Shown: piece by piece, positions 43,946-56,814 of the stretch
Numbering within the stretch: the first letter of the stretch is position 1
Layout of the letters: each line of letters begins with the position of its first letter
Assembly: GCA_014898425.1 (NCBI GenBank)
Contig: RCSZ01000014.1
Span: 1,116,001 to 1,180,000 of the forward strand
Source: Botryotinia globosa
Taxonomy: Eukaryota; Ascomycota; Leotiomycetes; Helotiales; Sclerotiniaceae
Direction of reading: 5' to 3'
Length of the DNA stretch: 64,000 nucleotides
The notes under the pieces: generated by a model
Seen by the model: only the letters and a program-made list of their open reading frames with translations
Database searches by the model: none
What the model was told of the DNA's origin: nothing
Made by a program: the position numbers and the translations under genes

Positions 43946-46900
43946 CTCGAATGATAATTTGAGTATAGTCTTGGTAGTTGTCGAATTCGAATTTCTTATA
44001 TAGCGTAGTGGGGTCTTGGTTCAGGATAGAGGGGTAGCTATGATTGAGTATAGAGACAATAAAAAATATGAGAGCAACGAGAAATGAGGCAATGAAATAT
44101 ATTAACGAGCAGACTGAAAGGAGATGATGCCTGGACAAAGGAAGTCTAAACTTGACAGATGATGAAGCTTGTGATGTAAGAAGGTAGGAGTCATTGATCG
44201 GAGGATCATGACTGCCTTATAGACTCTGCCACTTGAATGAGTGAGTCTTGCCGCGATGGAGAAATAAGGCAACAGGGGGTATGGGCTGGTATGAACCTGC
44301 ATGTAGGGTATGCAGGTCAACAAACATGCAGGAAACCTACACATGGGATGAGATGATGAGTCGTAGGCGCAGTGGAGAGTTCGAAGCATGCCTGCCTCAG
44401 TACAGACAGACTTGCAGGAATAGAAAGTCATGCCTGGTCATATCCCGAACCAAGTTCCAAATGGATGGTCTCCTACCACGAGGTGGCTTACCATCACGAC
44501 GATGGAGACAAGGTATCTGGAAAGGAACCGGGCCTCTCATGGATGGGCTGAAATGGAAACCTGGAAAGCGCTGAGTAAAGCCTCAGCCTCGAGTAAGTAA
44601 CAAGTACTTTGTTTCTAAGATAGTTCCGAAAAGTCGGGATTATTGATCTACGGAAGATCGATTTAGGTTAAGACGGGTATACCGGGATATGGCAGTAGGT
44701 TGCTAAAGAAGGAATAAGATGGTGGAACGTGTATTCAAGGCTTGGCGGCGCAGGGAAAACAAAGCCCACCATGTATGTTCATTGACAGATATCCACTATG
44801 GCTTGGTCGAGAGGTCCTGTACAACGAACGGTAAGTACCACGGGAGGCTTTTCTGGAGATTAACTGCCTAGTAAAAGTGTTGAGCACTACGAAGTGTAAT
44901 AAATGGACAATGTGGATTAGCATTCAAAGAGAGGATGGTAGTTAGCCGGAGTAAGCTAATGGTTAGTGACGGAGGTAAGTGGTCAGAATTTGTAATGTAA
45001 TGGAGAAGGGGACGGAGATGGAACAATCGGGAAGGACATTCAACAACATTGAATAGTCGGTAAGCATTGCTAGGATAAATGATATATGTATCGTGTATGC
45101 AAACGCAGGTCAGTAGGTAGGTATAGACAGACTAGTTGGCGGTGGGCAGGTGGACGAGTTTGGAAATAGATTCATTGTAATGAAAATACCCAGGTAGAAA
45201 AATCGAGCAGTGCAATAATAGTAGGGAGGGAGTAAGTAAGAACTTGGAAGATGATGAGAATCTAGTGTGATGGTCGCGCGTACAGCTAACAAATTGCCGC
45301 GAGTTATTGAAACCCCATGTTGATGACATGGTTGCACTACTGCAAGTAAGGTACGAGGTGCCAGATTCAATTCTTGGAAACGGATTGGTCGATCAATCAA
45401 ATTGTTTGTTTGGTAGGGAACTGTTATGCAGATGAGGAGGAGGAGTGGCATTATCGTTTCAAGGTCTGTGGTAAGTGTATAGTAAGGTGTGGTGAGGTGA
45501 GGTGAGGTGAGGTGAGGTGAAGTGAAGTGATGGGAAACAAGAGCCATCGGAAAATCATCATGTTGTCAGCATATCCATAGCTTAGCAAATCTAAATTCAG
45601 CTTTTTTCCCTTCTCCTACATTCCCACTAAAATCACTAGCTTGGAATTTTATGACATGGCTCATGGCTCATGGCTCATGGCTAGGTAGGTAGGTATGTAC
45701 TGTATGTATGTATATCTTTTTTACTTCGCTTAAAATGTAGAGAATATAATTGGTTGGATAACGATCCTTACCATCCAATAAATCTACAATTAATTCTTAT
45801 TATTCCCAAAGAAGGTTGAATGTCCGATACTTGACAAAATGGGAAAATCTAATCGAAACCGTTGGAGAGACACACACAGAGACAGAGGGAAGAGGGAGGG
45901 GGAGAGGGAGAGGGAGAGGGAGGGAGAGAGAGAGTCTGTACTAACTACCGAGTAGGTAATAATAATTTATCTGTCAGATCAACATTTCATCATTTCAACT
46001 ACCGGACAAATGAGAATTAGATATCCCCATTCTATGTATCTTGACGATAGCCGGTTCAACTAGATGATCATTGACATCTGTAGGTAATCAACAAGAAAAT
46101 GGCCATGCAGGCGGCTAGATGCTCGTACAGGAAAATCTGTAGTGTCAACGGGATTGACTGTACGATGTAGTTTGATCGCTTTCTCGTTTCCTTTTTTAAA
46201 CTTTCATTCAAGTTATTCTTGTATACTCAGGTCTTAGTCCTAGGTAACTATCAGTTCTAGGTATTTCTATTTTGAACCTTTGTCGTATACCGAAATGATA
46301 CATCCGTAAAATTGCCAATCATCTAACCCCCTTCTCTGGTCTCTACCCATCCATCTTCTCGCACGACCCCTTCCATAATTTTATATCTCAATCACTTATA
46401 TCACTCATCAATATCGATATTGACGACAACGGCCTCATGTCTGACCGTCAACCTTGAATTACATCGGAAGGATTCTCGTCGCAACAGGGGAAACGAGAGC
46501 AAGCTACATCACCCCTTCTGCCATATTCGGATAATGTCATTGTGCTCAGCTGGACTGGGGCTACTTTACTGACCACATTTCAAGCCATCATTCAAGCAGA
46601 ATAAGATTATACATCAAAAGACTCAAAGGAGATGTTTCCTGTCTACCCGTGGACTTACAGGTTGTGACATTAGGATCCTTCTGCGGCCGTCTGATTTCGG
46701 TGTAAGAGTCATCTCGGAATCTAGAATAGCTGCTGTGGAGTACGAATTGAAACACAAAGCTTCTTTTTGAAACTTGTCAACTGCTTGTTAGCTTGATATT
46801 GCACTTTGGCGACTGAAACATTAATTGGCAGATCCTTGGCTGGATTTTGATACTGTAACATGACATTCAGATCCAGGTCTTCATCAGCAATATCAGAAAT

Positions 46901-49900
46901 GAAACTCTAACTCTTTCTTTCGCCTGCTTCCCCCCCCCAATGCAATTCATTCAATTCCATCAAACCAACCATAACTTGTGGAATTCCCCATTCTCTCCAT
47001 TCCTCAACCCTTTTCAAAGCTCTCTCCGAAAGCTAAAGACATCATCAAAAATTTCCAAAATCTGCCTCACAGCAAGAACCCCCCATTTCCTGCACACACA
47101 TCATTCAGCCTCGCACTAACCAACCCGAATCTCGTAAGGCGACCTATTGAAGCGACGCCCCATTTGCATCCCCGCTGCAACCTAGGTAACCAATGCAACC
47201 TGGAAACCTGAACTACCTACCTGGGCTAGGTAAGTCTAGCACTGCCTCATTGTGGCTCACCTGTGACTTACTTACCTAGTGGAGGTAGGTATGGACCTAC
47301 CTAGTGTTTGCTCACCTCTTTTTGATACCCCCTCGAGCCATTCACACATTCTCACCCACGTTTCAATTGTCAAAGCTTGAGAATGATGATATCGTCACCG
47401 TACAGTAAGACAAACTTGTTATGTCATCTAAATCCCCTAGGTGGGTACGAGTATGGAGTACGAATATTAGGGTCATGTATGTATCACGGGGACTCCGAGA
47501 TTTCGTCACGAGAGAAGAGTTGACGACAAGGTGCATTCGGGATCAATTGACATTGGACGAGATGAGAACTGCTGCCTCGATAATTTATCATTCGAATGTT
47601 AATACGGAAGATACCCGTATCGAGTATACGTAGGTATCATGTGAGCACGGAATCGGGTTGATTACCCCCAGGTACCTGCCTATCTAGATATCATATTGGA
47701 GTCTACGACTGGATGAATTCGTTTCATCGTTTGCTCAACACACGCGCGCACAATTCCCGTTACTCTACCTGTACCAACGATCTCGTTCCTCAAACAGCAT
47801 ATCCCTATCCCTATCACTATCCCTACCTCCACATGCGAAATACGATCCACCGACGATCCACAACATGACCGCTCAAACGAAAGAAACGGCGAGCCGGCAT
47901 TCAGCCACAGTCGCAAACCAGGGATCTTTCACACCCCAATCGATTATCCTAGAACGGAAAAGAACCGATTATTACATAGATCCGGTCTACTGGTCGTGCA
48001 TCATCACATTGCATCGCATATGTAATATTTGGCCTGATATTCAGACTCATCTGAACATGTTACCATACTTCCAAATCCATCAGAAGCTAGACGCCAGATG
48101 TTACAAGCCTAGAACACATTAGACATGTCAAAGTCCGAATTGGATTCTGAGGACAAGCCCGATATATTGCACCAAGCGTTACATATGCGCATTAAATCAA
48201 GGCATGCATGCATATCGGTCGTCTCCTGTATTCGGACTCGGATGCCCAGCTATTCAGCTTTCTCAACTACGTATATTCTCGAGCTGAGATGCAAGACTGA
48301 TATATCAGTCATTCATTTGGTTCCACAATCATCCGATATCCGTGCATTGCTTACGAACACCTTGTCGATAACTACTTGCTACTTCCAGGTCTATTTGTAC
48401 GTTAGTTCGTTACTTGTAGCTAATTTTGTACTGTATCTCCGGATACTCCCTATAGAGAGGACAACTGAAACTAACGGTCCGGGATGTTCCCATATCGGCA
48501 GTTGTAATTGCGCTTCCCAATGGCTCGTATCTTTATGATTCTGGTGGCAGCTATCTGTAGATTTCAGTTCTGCAATACAAATTCCTATGTCACATCATAC
48601 ACACACAAGTGCGGTAAGTGTCTTCAAGATTTCGCTTTTGCTCTTTCGATAATTCCATTCCCGTTTTTCTTGTGCTATGGCAATACCTATCTTGCTTCTA
48701 CTTATCAGCTCCGAGATCAACGTATCAGAACAACATGGATGCCATGCTTAAAGGAGTACAATTTTACATAACTTCTCTGTCCTCGTGTAGCCAAGATCAG
48801 ATATCCAAGTGAAGAGTCTGGATAAAGCAGTTACGTAACATTTTTTCAAGACGTTTCATCATCGAAAATCTTCAATTGAAAAGGGCAAGCAAGCTTATTC
48901 AACCCAAATCCTTAAAGGACTGTTATGATACTCATATACATCGCAAGTCTTGGCAACTGAAAAAGATTCTCTACCACTAGATTCTCAACGTTCATGAGAA
49001 AGATGGCTGAGATCGAGATATGTCTTACTCCCTTTCATACCCAACTAGAAAACCCCTTGATTCGAGCATGAGAAATCTAGAATGAAGAGACATACTCCCA
49101 TACCAGTCCCTCGCGTAGCTATTTTGTCAATTGAATGTCTGGTCAATCAATAACAAGTGTCGAATTCACACATATATGGAGATTAACATGATGAATAGTC
49201 AAGAGACGAAACGAGAGCGTAAACATGTCTTGGCTGGATTATATTTATCAGTACCTCCAGCTCTGCTTACGCAGACGAAGACATCGGAGGGAGCTGTGGT
49301 AAAGTTCAGCATGAACGATGTTCGGCGTAGCAAAGTCGAGACGGAGTTCCATTATTTAGACGTAAGTAAGTTGTACTGAGATATTGAAATAAATTCACAC
49401 ATTTCCAAACCCCTTCAGATATTCCAATCATATTCAGTGAAAACGAATCTCTCATCTCCAGACTGCAGCCCGGTCTAAGTGTCAGCAAGTATCTCCATAG
49501 CAATCTAGTATCCCACTACATCATGACTCCATTCACAAAACCATAAGATTAATGCCTATAAAGTCATATGCTTTCAATCCTAATCACAATCGTTGTATAA
49601 CACAAGCAAGCATACCACTCACTATATCTACATGTCTAGATAGAATGAAACTAAGCAATCCAAAAACTTGCGAGTAAGAAGTACAGCCAAATCAAGAAAT
49701 CTTTAGCTTCCTGGATACCTAGCTACCTAACTATCTTCCTAACAACACATCCTGTAATCGATGGCCTGCAGGTTAGATAATTTCGCCAAGGGAAAATACC
49801 ATTTTCTTAAAATTCTAAATAACGAGGTGATTGTAAATACACGGATGAGATATATAAGAAAGATTTTGGGATGGAGAGGGACTTCAAAGTCGTTATGCAG

Positions 49901-50380
49901 GGATGGAAAGTTATACATAGACAAATACATATCCCGTGAAGTTTTCCTGAAACGATTCGAGGGTTTGGGTTTGGAGTGCAGTAGGATTGATGGATCTAGA
50001 GACGAGATGGATTTATGTTTTACTTTTTGGGCGTTTGCTTGAATGAAGAGGTTGGAGAGGGAAGGGGTTGGAGAGGGGAAATGATTGTAAAATGGGGAGA
50101 GGTGTTGGCAATCTGGGATATTCAAGTCGTGGGGATATCGGGGTTTCAGTAAGACAGCAGGGTATGCACATAAACCCTGTATTGATGTGGCCCGAAAGCA
50201 ATGGCCTTGTATTGAGATAGTAAATCGTACTCTAGCTTATATGGTGATGAACGGCGGTATGATCCTATAACTAGCAAGCTGTTGGAGCCTTACTTTGATC
50301 TCGAATTGGCTCGCAGATTTATTCCTCCGTCAACATAGCAGTCTGTGAGATTGCCTACCCACTTCGAGTTCAACCACTCT
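43946..50380. other. 6.4-kb gene-poor region with simple repeats and TAGGTAGGTA motifs
   Basis: There are many short open frames on both strands, none with a recognisable domain or good splice structure. Examples with real ATG codons are 47421-47633 (70 codons) and 49761-50042 (93 codons, basic). Purine-rich GAGAGGGAGAGG repeats occur at about 45895-45935. GGTGA repeats occur at about 45490-45525. CTAGGTAGGTA-like motifs cluster at about 45110-45130, 45680-45700 and 47205-47310. No tRNA or rRNA signature is seen. Confidence 0.45.
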
Positions 50381-52330
50381 TCAAAAGGCTCTCCTTTGGC
50401 TTCTATAGCTTGGCGAGATTCTGGGCTCAATAACACCGCATATGACTTCCACACCCTTTTCACGACCATATAGAATAGCATCCGTGCTGATTCTATGGCA
50501 ATCCCTCAGGTCCAGGTATTTAATCCCTTGGTTGACAAAATGCTTCACAGCAACACCCGTGATATTCGTACCATAGATATGCAGCTTTTCCAAATTTGGA
50601 AATTTTTCGACCACACGTATGAAGTCTGTTTCTTCATACTGTAAATAGCCAACATTCAATATCACGACGTTTTCGCATATAGGAAAATTTTGGTGCGCGA
50701 CAGTGTAATCTCCGACAAGGCGTTTTGCAATGTCTAGATACTTGAGATTGGGGGCATTTTGGATAACGGAAACGATCCATTCATCGCTGAGTCCAGTCTC
50801 CTGGCACGTGAAAGTGTCCAAGAAGGGAAAAGTAACATGATTGTATTTTTGATTTGATAGTGCCAGGTTTCTATCGAGACGAAGTATTTTGAGCGTTGAA
50901 GGGAGCAATGGAATCGCTCTCAAATCACACGATACGATTTCAATAACTTCCAGACACTTGAGGAGCCCACCCAGGTCCAATGGAGAGAGAATTTGCAAGG
51001 CAAATCCTGATAATGATAATGTTTGAACATTAGGAATTGATTCGATTAGATTGCCCTGTAGGAAGTGTTAGAATCATTGCATAAAAGAAGTTATGTTAAT
51101 ATTATTACCAAAGATATCCTACGAACATGCCTTCCACTAGACACACACAAGCGGCGCAAATTTTCCAACTTCGGCCACATACAGCTAGCATCTCGGGGAA
51201 GATAACGAACTCCCTGAAACTTTGCCTCAACAATACTTGCTTGAACAAGCTGTAATGATTCGACTACGGATCGAAAAGAAATTTCAAACATCTGCAAATT
51301 CAAATATTTCAATGACCCTGTAAGGGGAAGTGCCGAAGTTAGGGACTTTCCAATCACAGCATTATGTTGGTTGAGTATTGTGAGGCGTTGCAACCTTGTA
51401 CATGTCCTGACGAGATACTGAATTTTTGCGACGTCGAGATTATCAGACCTAAGAATAGCTTCATCGACGGTGTAATCTGCTCTCATAAGGTATGCCCTCA
51501 ACGATTTTTGAGAGACGCGTCTTCGAGTAACGCTAGTGTCTAAGGTAGTCCATAGTTGAGGGCAAGAGTCCAATACTCGTTTCCATGACTTGCTCACACT
51601 CAAACATCTCCTACTTGTGGTTAGCAATTATCGATAAAGAAGGCCTTCCCTACATACATTCGTTCTCGCATGCTAAGCTGCTGAGCTATCATTTCTACCA
51701 ATTCAACGGGTAGGTATAAGAGCGGATCTAGAGTTTTACGAGGCGCCAGTGACCTTTGTAATTTATCGAACATTGATTGAAGGGTCTTAACTCGACATGT
51801 TAACATAGCAGTAAAATTCTGTCAAGAATGGTAGAACTTACCAAACGTTCTCTGTCAGCATTGACTTTGACCTTTCTGAGGCCACGCTCGTAGATTTCCA
51901 AGGCCAATTGATGCTCTCCTTTAAGCTGTAAAACTTTCCCACATCGAAGATATCCCTGGAGATTCAATCAGGACTTTTGAAGCAGCAATTCTCAAGGCAA
52001 AGAAAACTCACTTTAGATAGTGCTTCGTTCACTTCGAGCATTTCTTTCGCATCTTTAAGAGCTGGTTGCAATAAATCCAACTTCTCATATGTAGCAGCGC
52101 GATGATCCAAAGCAGTGAGCAGTAGATAACCACTACTGATTTTCACAGCCTATATGTCATGATATAAAGTCAGTGATCGATACTGATACTGATCTAGATG
52201 ACTGGCACGTGCCAACGAGACATACCTCTGCGAATGCAGTTAATGCGTGTTGATAGTTCTTCTTCTGGTAACGATGTCGACCTTTCTCCATAGGACCCAT
52301 CCCTGCCTCTTCATCATAAACAGGAGGCAT
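50381..52330 (-). CDS. TPR / F-box / leucine-rich-repeat protein (Pof3/Dia2 type)
   Basis: Exons are 52226-52330, 52012-52149, 51842-51955, 51658-51785, 51109-51613 and 50381-51055; all introns join in phase to 554 residues. Exons 1-3 (residues 1-119) give three TPR-like helix pairs: EKGRHRYQKKNYQHALTAF, DHRAATYEKLDLLQPALKDA and GYLRCGKVLQLKGEHQLAL. Residues about 138-185 are an F-box (LDPLLYLPVELVEMIAQQLS through RCLSVSKSWKRVL to CPQLWTTLD). The remainder is leucine-rich repeats (for example LKYLNLQMFEI, LKYLDIAKRL, LEKLHIYGTNITG, IKYLDLRDCHRIS). This domain order is that of fission-yeast Pof3 and budding-yeast Dia2, substrate receptors of SCF ubiquitin ligases acting in genome stability at replication forks. 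The F-box should bind Skp1. The exact C-terminal end is a little uncertain: another frame stays open beyond the chosen stop. Confidence 0.88.
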
Positions 52331-52812
52331 ATTAGCTACTTAATGTGACTTATGGACGGAAAGTTGTATAGTTGTCGATAGATAGTGCTGATGGATGGTC
52401 GCGCTTTGAGCTTTGAGCTTTGAGCTTTGATGGACGGACGCGAATTGATATCAATTTGTGGATTTGTGAAGAACCAACAATGATCTGGATGGAATGTTTG
52501 TGGGACAAATATGTGGGTGAAAATTCAACTTTTTAGTGTACATCGCTACTTTTTAGTGCATATTGCTAGTTTTCAACACACTAAACAGTCGAAATTTGTC
52601 ACTACAGTATTTGTCCCCAAAAGATGTTAGATGATATCAAGGGTATTCTTCGGCACTGGCGATTAGATAAGGTTAAACCACCCGGATGCCGAGGTCTATG
52701 ATAGAGTTTCGTGAACCAATATATCACCTATCACCAGAACATCTCCCTTCGCAATGTCGCAATGTCGCAAGAAGATTACTCTATAGACTTTGTTTTGGAC
52801 AGTATCGAGATC
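52331..52812. promoter_or_regulatory. Divergent promoter region between the F-box gene and the HAD-like gene
   Basis: 482 bases between two divergent starts. It contains a CTTTGAG-type 8-bp tandem (four copies, about 52405-52432). No gene is seen unless the HAD gene begins at the earlier ATG, 52762. Confidence 0.4.
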
Positions 52813-54176
52813 ATGATGACTTCAGAAACCCAACCAAAGGTCATTTTGTTTGACATTGGGGGAGTCTGCGTTAGTAATCATTCCTTTATGTTTCATCGCG
52901 GTGCTGCACTTGAACTTTGGGAGTGTTAACTCAAAATTATGAGATGGCTGTTCGGAGGAGGATTTCAATATCTATTGGGATGACAGCATCTCTCTGAAAA
53001 AGAGCTGACGAGAAGTTTCTCAGAGATCCCCTAGAGAGAATGATTTACTACAAAGAAGCCCATATACACCATGAGATAGGGTATCTTGGGTCGGATAGCG
53101 ACGCGTCTCTAGTCGAGGTTCACTGTGTTCATTCATGCGCCATTTTCCTACTTATCTTGATTTGCTCCAATCTCATACAACATCTAACTCCTCCTAGGTT
53201 CTCTCCCCCATGCAAGCAATTCTCGATTTCGAGATATCCAACAATATACCTCCAGGCTGGGTGAATTATGCCCTCTCCAAAAACAAACCAAACGGATTCT
53301 GGTGAGCATAAGTTCTATAGATCATTCTTCGGTCTCTCTATCTAGCCATTCAAAATATTTTGGTAGACTCTATCCCTACCATAACACTCTCCAAATCCAC
53401 CACATCTACTCATCTCACTCATTAACAATCACCAATACTCATCCAGGCACCGTCTGGAACGCGGCGAACTAGAACTGAATTCCACCTTCTTCACCGGATT
53501 CACATCCGACCTCCACAACCCTTCCTTCTGGGCCAGCTTCTACAACTCCGTACGAGAAAAACATTCTCTCCCATCCACCGTTCCACCCGTACCTCAAATT
53601 GACGGTGAAGCACTCTTCTGGTCTATGATGGATAACTCACGCGATTTTGATCCTTGGTATTTCCCCCATTCTCAACCCATGATTGTCAAAATCGCAATAC
53701 TGATACATAAACTAAGGATGTATCCCTGTCTCCAAAAACTCAAAGCCTCCAAAAAATACACCCTGGGCGCTCTGTCCAACACCGTCATCTTCCCTCCTAC
53801 ACATCCATATTCCAAATCTCATTTCTTCATCCCCGATATCTTCGATGTATTTATATCCTCAGCACACGTGCATATGCGCAAACCATCCCCAGAGATATAC
53901 GCCCTGACACTCCGTACCTTGCGTGAGCACTACTCTTCTAAATTTCCCAATTCTTCTCCCCTCTCCCCTTCAGATATACTCTTCCTGGATGATATAGGCG
54001 AGAACCTCAAAGCTGCCAAGACAGCCGGCTTTCGCACTCTGAAGGTAAACTTAGGCCGTGCGTATGAGGCGGTGGAGGAATTAGAGAAGATCACCGGGCT
54101 GGAGTTGAGTGGGGACCATCCGAAAGTACCAATTGGAATGGCGGTTAAGGGGAAGGCAAGAGATGTCAAATTATAG
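52813..54176 (+). CDS. HAD-superfamily hydrolase (haloacid dehalogenase / epoxide-hydrolase-phosphatase-like)
   Basis: Exons are 52813-52869, 53198-53301 and 53447-54176, giving 296 residues. The first intron is long (328 bases, donor GTTAGT, branch CTAAC, acceptor CCTAG); the second is 53302-53446. Motif I is KVILFDIGGVCV (Asp14; the second acidic residue is Gly, as in dehalogenase or epoxide-hydrolase-N-domain members that do not act as simple phosphatases). Motif II Ser is probably in ALSNT. The Lys motif is RKPSPEIYALTL, and motif IV is DILFLDDIGENLKAAKTAGF. The cap region (about residues 25-140) is helical, with WASFYNSVREKHS. Substrate unknown. An in-frame ATG at 52762 would add 17 residues; the later start is preferred because motif I normally lies close to the N-terminus. 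Confidence 0.85.
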
Positions 54177-54458
54177 AAGATTCTGGATCAGGAACGAGAT
54201 ATATTAGATTCAGAGATAGATAGATATATGCATCTTCACAATGCTGTGAAGTAAAGCAAATAAACAAACAATCAGTGTAGACCGGGTATTCAAAGCGCCA
54301 CCACCACGCATACGTACAGATAAAACATCAAAAATTGGTATTATAAAACAGAATACCAGCAAGATATCTCTATACAGTGAACCCACCTTCATAACTTCAC
54401 AAATTGGGAATAGCAAAAGCTCGAATCCGTAACGCCTCACCGTGCATCTTCAAGCACA

Positions 54459-56814
54459 TCATTCCTCCTTTCTCGGCGATCCTATTCCACCTGAAATTAA
54501 ACTCTCCAGTTCCCAAGGGCTCAAAGTACTTCTTCTTCTCGCCGCTCTTCCATGCTCTCTATCCCTACTTGCCCTCACCTTTCTTTTCCTGCTAGACACA
54601 GCACTCAAGTCTTTTTCTGGGCTTTTCGTAGCTGTGTTTCCGCCGCCACCATTTTTGATCGGTTCCTTTTTGATCGGTTCCGCTTTGATAGGCGAAGATG
54701 GCGGAGGCATGATTTTTGAAACCTCTAGTTCTATTTTCTTAGTTGGACTCCTAGATCGTGGGGCAATTGTGCTGGTAGTAGTAGTAGCAGCAGCATTGCG
54801 TGCCAATTTTGCAGCTTTCAACTTAGCTTTGACTCTTGCGGCGTCTGCTTCACGTTCAGATGCGGCTAGTTTGGTGGCTATGCTAGCCATGGTAAGAGGG
54901 CTTTGTTGAGGCGGTATATGGGGTGGCCGAGGTAAGCGGCTTGCGGATATAATGGGTTGGAGTTGAACTTTTGGGGTGGCTTTTGGCTTGGGAGTTGAAT
55001 AAGCAGGCTTTTTAGCTGAAGCTGCTCTTGCAGCCGAGGCTCTAGTCTCTCGCACAACCGAGGATCTAGTGGAAGATCTGGTTGAGGAGTGGGCGGAGAG
55101 CGTTGGAACTGGAGTTTTGGGGATGGGATTCTCGTCGGTGCGTGGAACGGAGAGCTGTGCTGTTGTAGTTTCCTCTTTCTTTTCTTTTCTGGGAAGATGC
55201 TTAGGGGTTGGGGTTGCCATGGATTTGGAACGAGATGAAGACTGCTCGAGTTGTAAAAGATCCCAAGTATTCTCTTCGATAATAGTGGTAAATCCCTTGG
55301 GGCTTGGTCTTTCGGGGCTACCTCGGTTACCATTGGTAGTTTCGCGCAGGGGGGACATCTGAGGTGGCGTCCCGGGTAGAGACGATACTGTATTAAATGT
55401 GATATCTGCTGGTTGTTCTTGTTGCTGGTCTTCGGTAACCTCATCATAATCTTCCTCCTCCTCTTCTTCTTCCACTTCTTCTCCCTCGGCTTCGGTTTCA
55501 TCTTCCCTTGTTTCCTCGGGTTCTTCTTCAAAAATGCTAGATTCAGCGTCACTCAATTCTTCCTCATCAAATTCGGGTTCCGCATGACCATCGACGCCCG
55601 AATCATCCAAGGCATCAATATCTGCTTGTGTATCGCCTTCATCCTCATCCTCTTCCTGCACCATCGATAATTGAAGGACCTCATAGTTAGGATCTGCTGT
55701 AGGTTTGAAAGGACTCAAGCTTAATCCCATCTTCAATTCTTCAATATTGACAGTTTGTCCACTCCTAGCCATTCGATGACGCCACCCATCCATCATATGG
55801 ACAGCATCCTTCCATCTGGACTCCATCTTTTCCCACCCTTCTCGTAACCTTATGATCTCTTCCTCTCTAACCTCCACTTCTTCAAGTGAGACGAATGATG
55901 GGTTTGTCAGGATTGTCCGTAGATGTTCAATTACAAACTCCATTTCGGAAGCAAGATGTTCGTAGGAACCCTCCATTTGTACGACCATTCCCCCTTCTTG
56001 TTCCTCCTCTTTCTCACAACCAGAAACTGTCCTCAATGTCTCGATAGTTCTTCTCACCAACCCTCCTAAAGATTCGTTCTCATCACTCAATCCCCTGGCC
56101 AATTCTGTCAAAAACTCGTTCGTTTCCATTCTTAGATCATACCCCTCATCCTCCGTGCCCATTCCTGCCCCACTCCCATTCTCACCCCCAACTCCTGCGA
56201 CTACGTTAATAGTTGCAACACCCACAGCTTTCCCACTGCCCCTTGCTCTTCCACCTTCACCGACATGTCTTTTCATTCCCTCAATAATTCTTTCCTTTTT
56301 TCTGACCTCGTTCGCACACTGTGCCCTGGTCTGCCCCACCAAGACCTTCATCCTCGCCATATCCTCCTTCAACCCCTTAACTGCTTGCTCCGCACTTCTC
56401 AATTGTGTTTTCAAAGCTCTTTCTGCCGCATCCGCTATCCCAACTTTCCGTTGCAATTCTGTGTTTTTTGTCGCGAGTCTCTCCATATCAGTTGTTGACC
56501 GTAAGGCATCAGCGCGTAAAGCTCGAATTGTTTGTGACAGGTTTTCTCGTTGTTGAGAATCGCGCTATTAATTTTTCGTCAATTTGACTCTTCTCTTCAA
56601 CAACTCGATGTTGAAATGCGCTTGCGATACTTACATCTCTCCTCAAAATCAGATCATTCACCACACTCATTATCTTCCCCATGGTGACATCTAGTCCCTC
56701 TTCTGATTTATGCGGGCGCGCAAAGTCAATTGTTTGTTCATTTCGTAGAAGCCCGCGAGAAAGTAGCTGGTTGTTTATGTATAGGGACGCAGTGCGCAGA
56801 TTATCTGCATCCAT
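54459..56814 (-). CDS. Msd1/SSX2IP-type (ADIP domain) coiled-coil protein
   Basis: Exons are 56635-56814 (60 codons) and 54459-56564; intron 56565-56634 has a GTAAGT donor and AATAG acceptor. The product is 761 residues. The N-terminal 200 residues match the ADIP (afadin- and alpha-actinin-binding) domain: NLRTASLYINNQLLSRGLL, MGKIMSVVNDLILRRD, then a long coiled coil (RENLSQTIRALRADALRS, MERLATKNTELQRKVGIADA). A second helical block contains RLREGWEKMESRWKDAVHMM. Then comes an acidic run near residues 400-430 (EEEEEE), and a Pro/Ser/Thr-rich, basic, disordered tail with many SP/TP sites. Family members, fission-yeast Msd1, human SSX2IP and Aspergillus TinA, anchor microtubules at spindle poles. 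That role is inferred from family. The tail's proline-directed sites would suit cell-cycle kinase control. Confidence 0.82.

Noticed and set aside
54442..56587. Plus-strand open frames antisense to the ADIP-domain gene
   Set aside because: They follow codon shadows of the coiled-coil/acidic coding strand; no independent signal.
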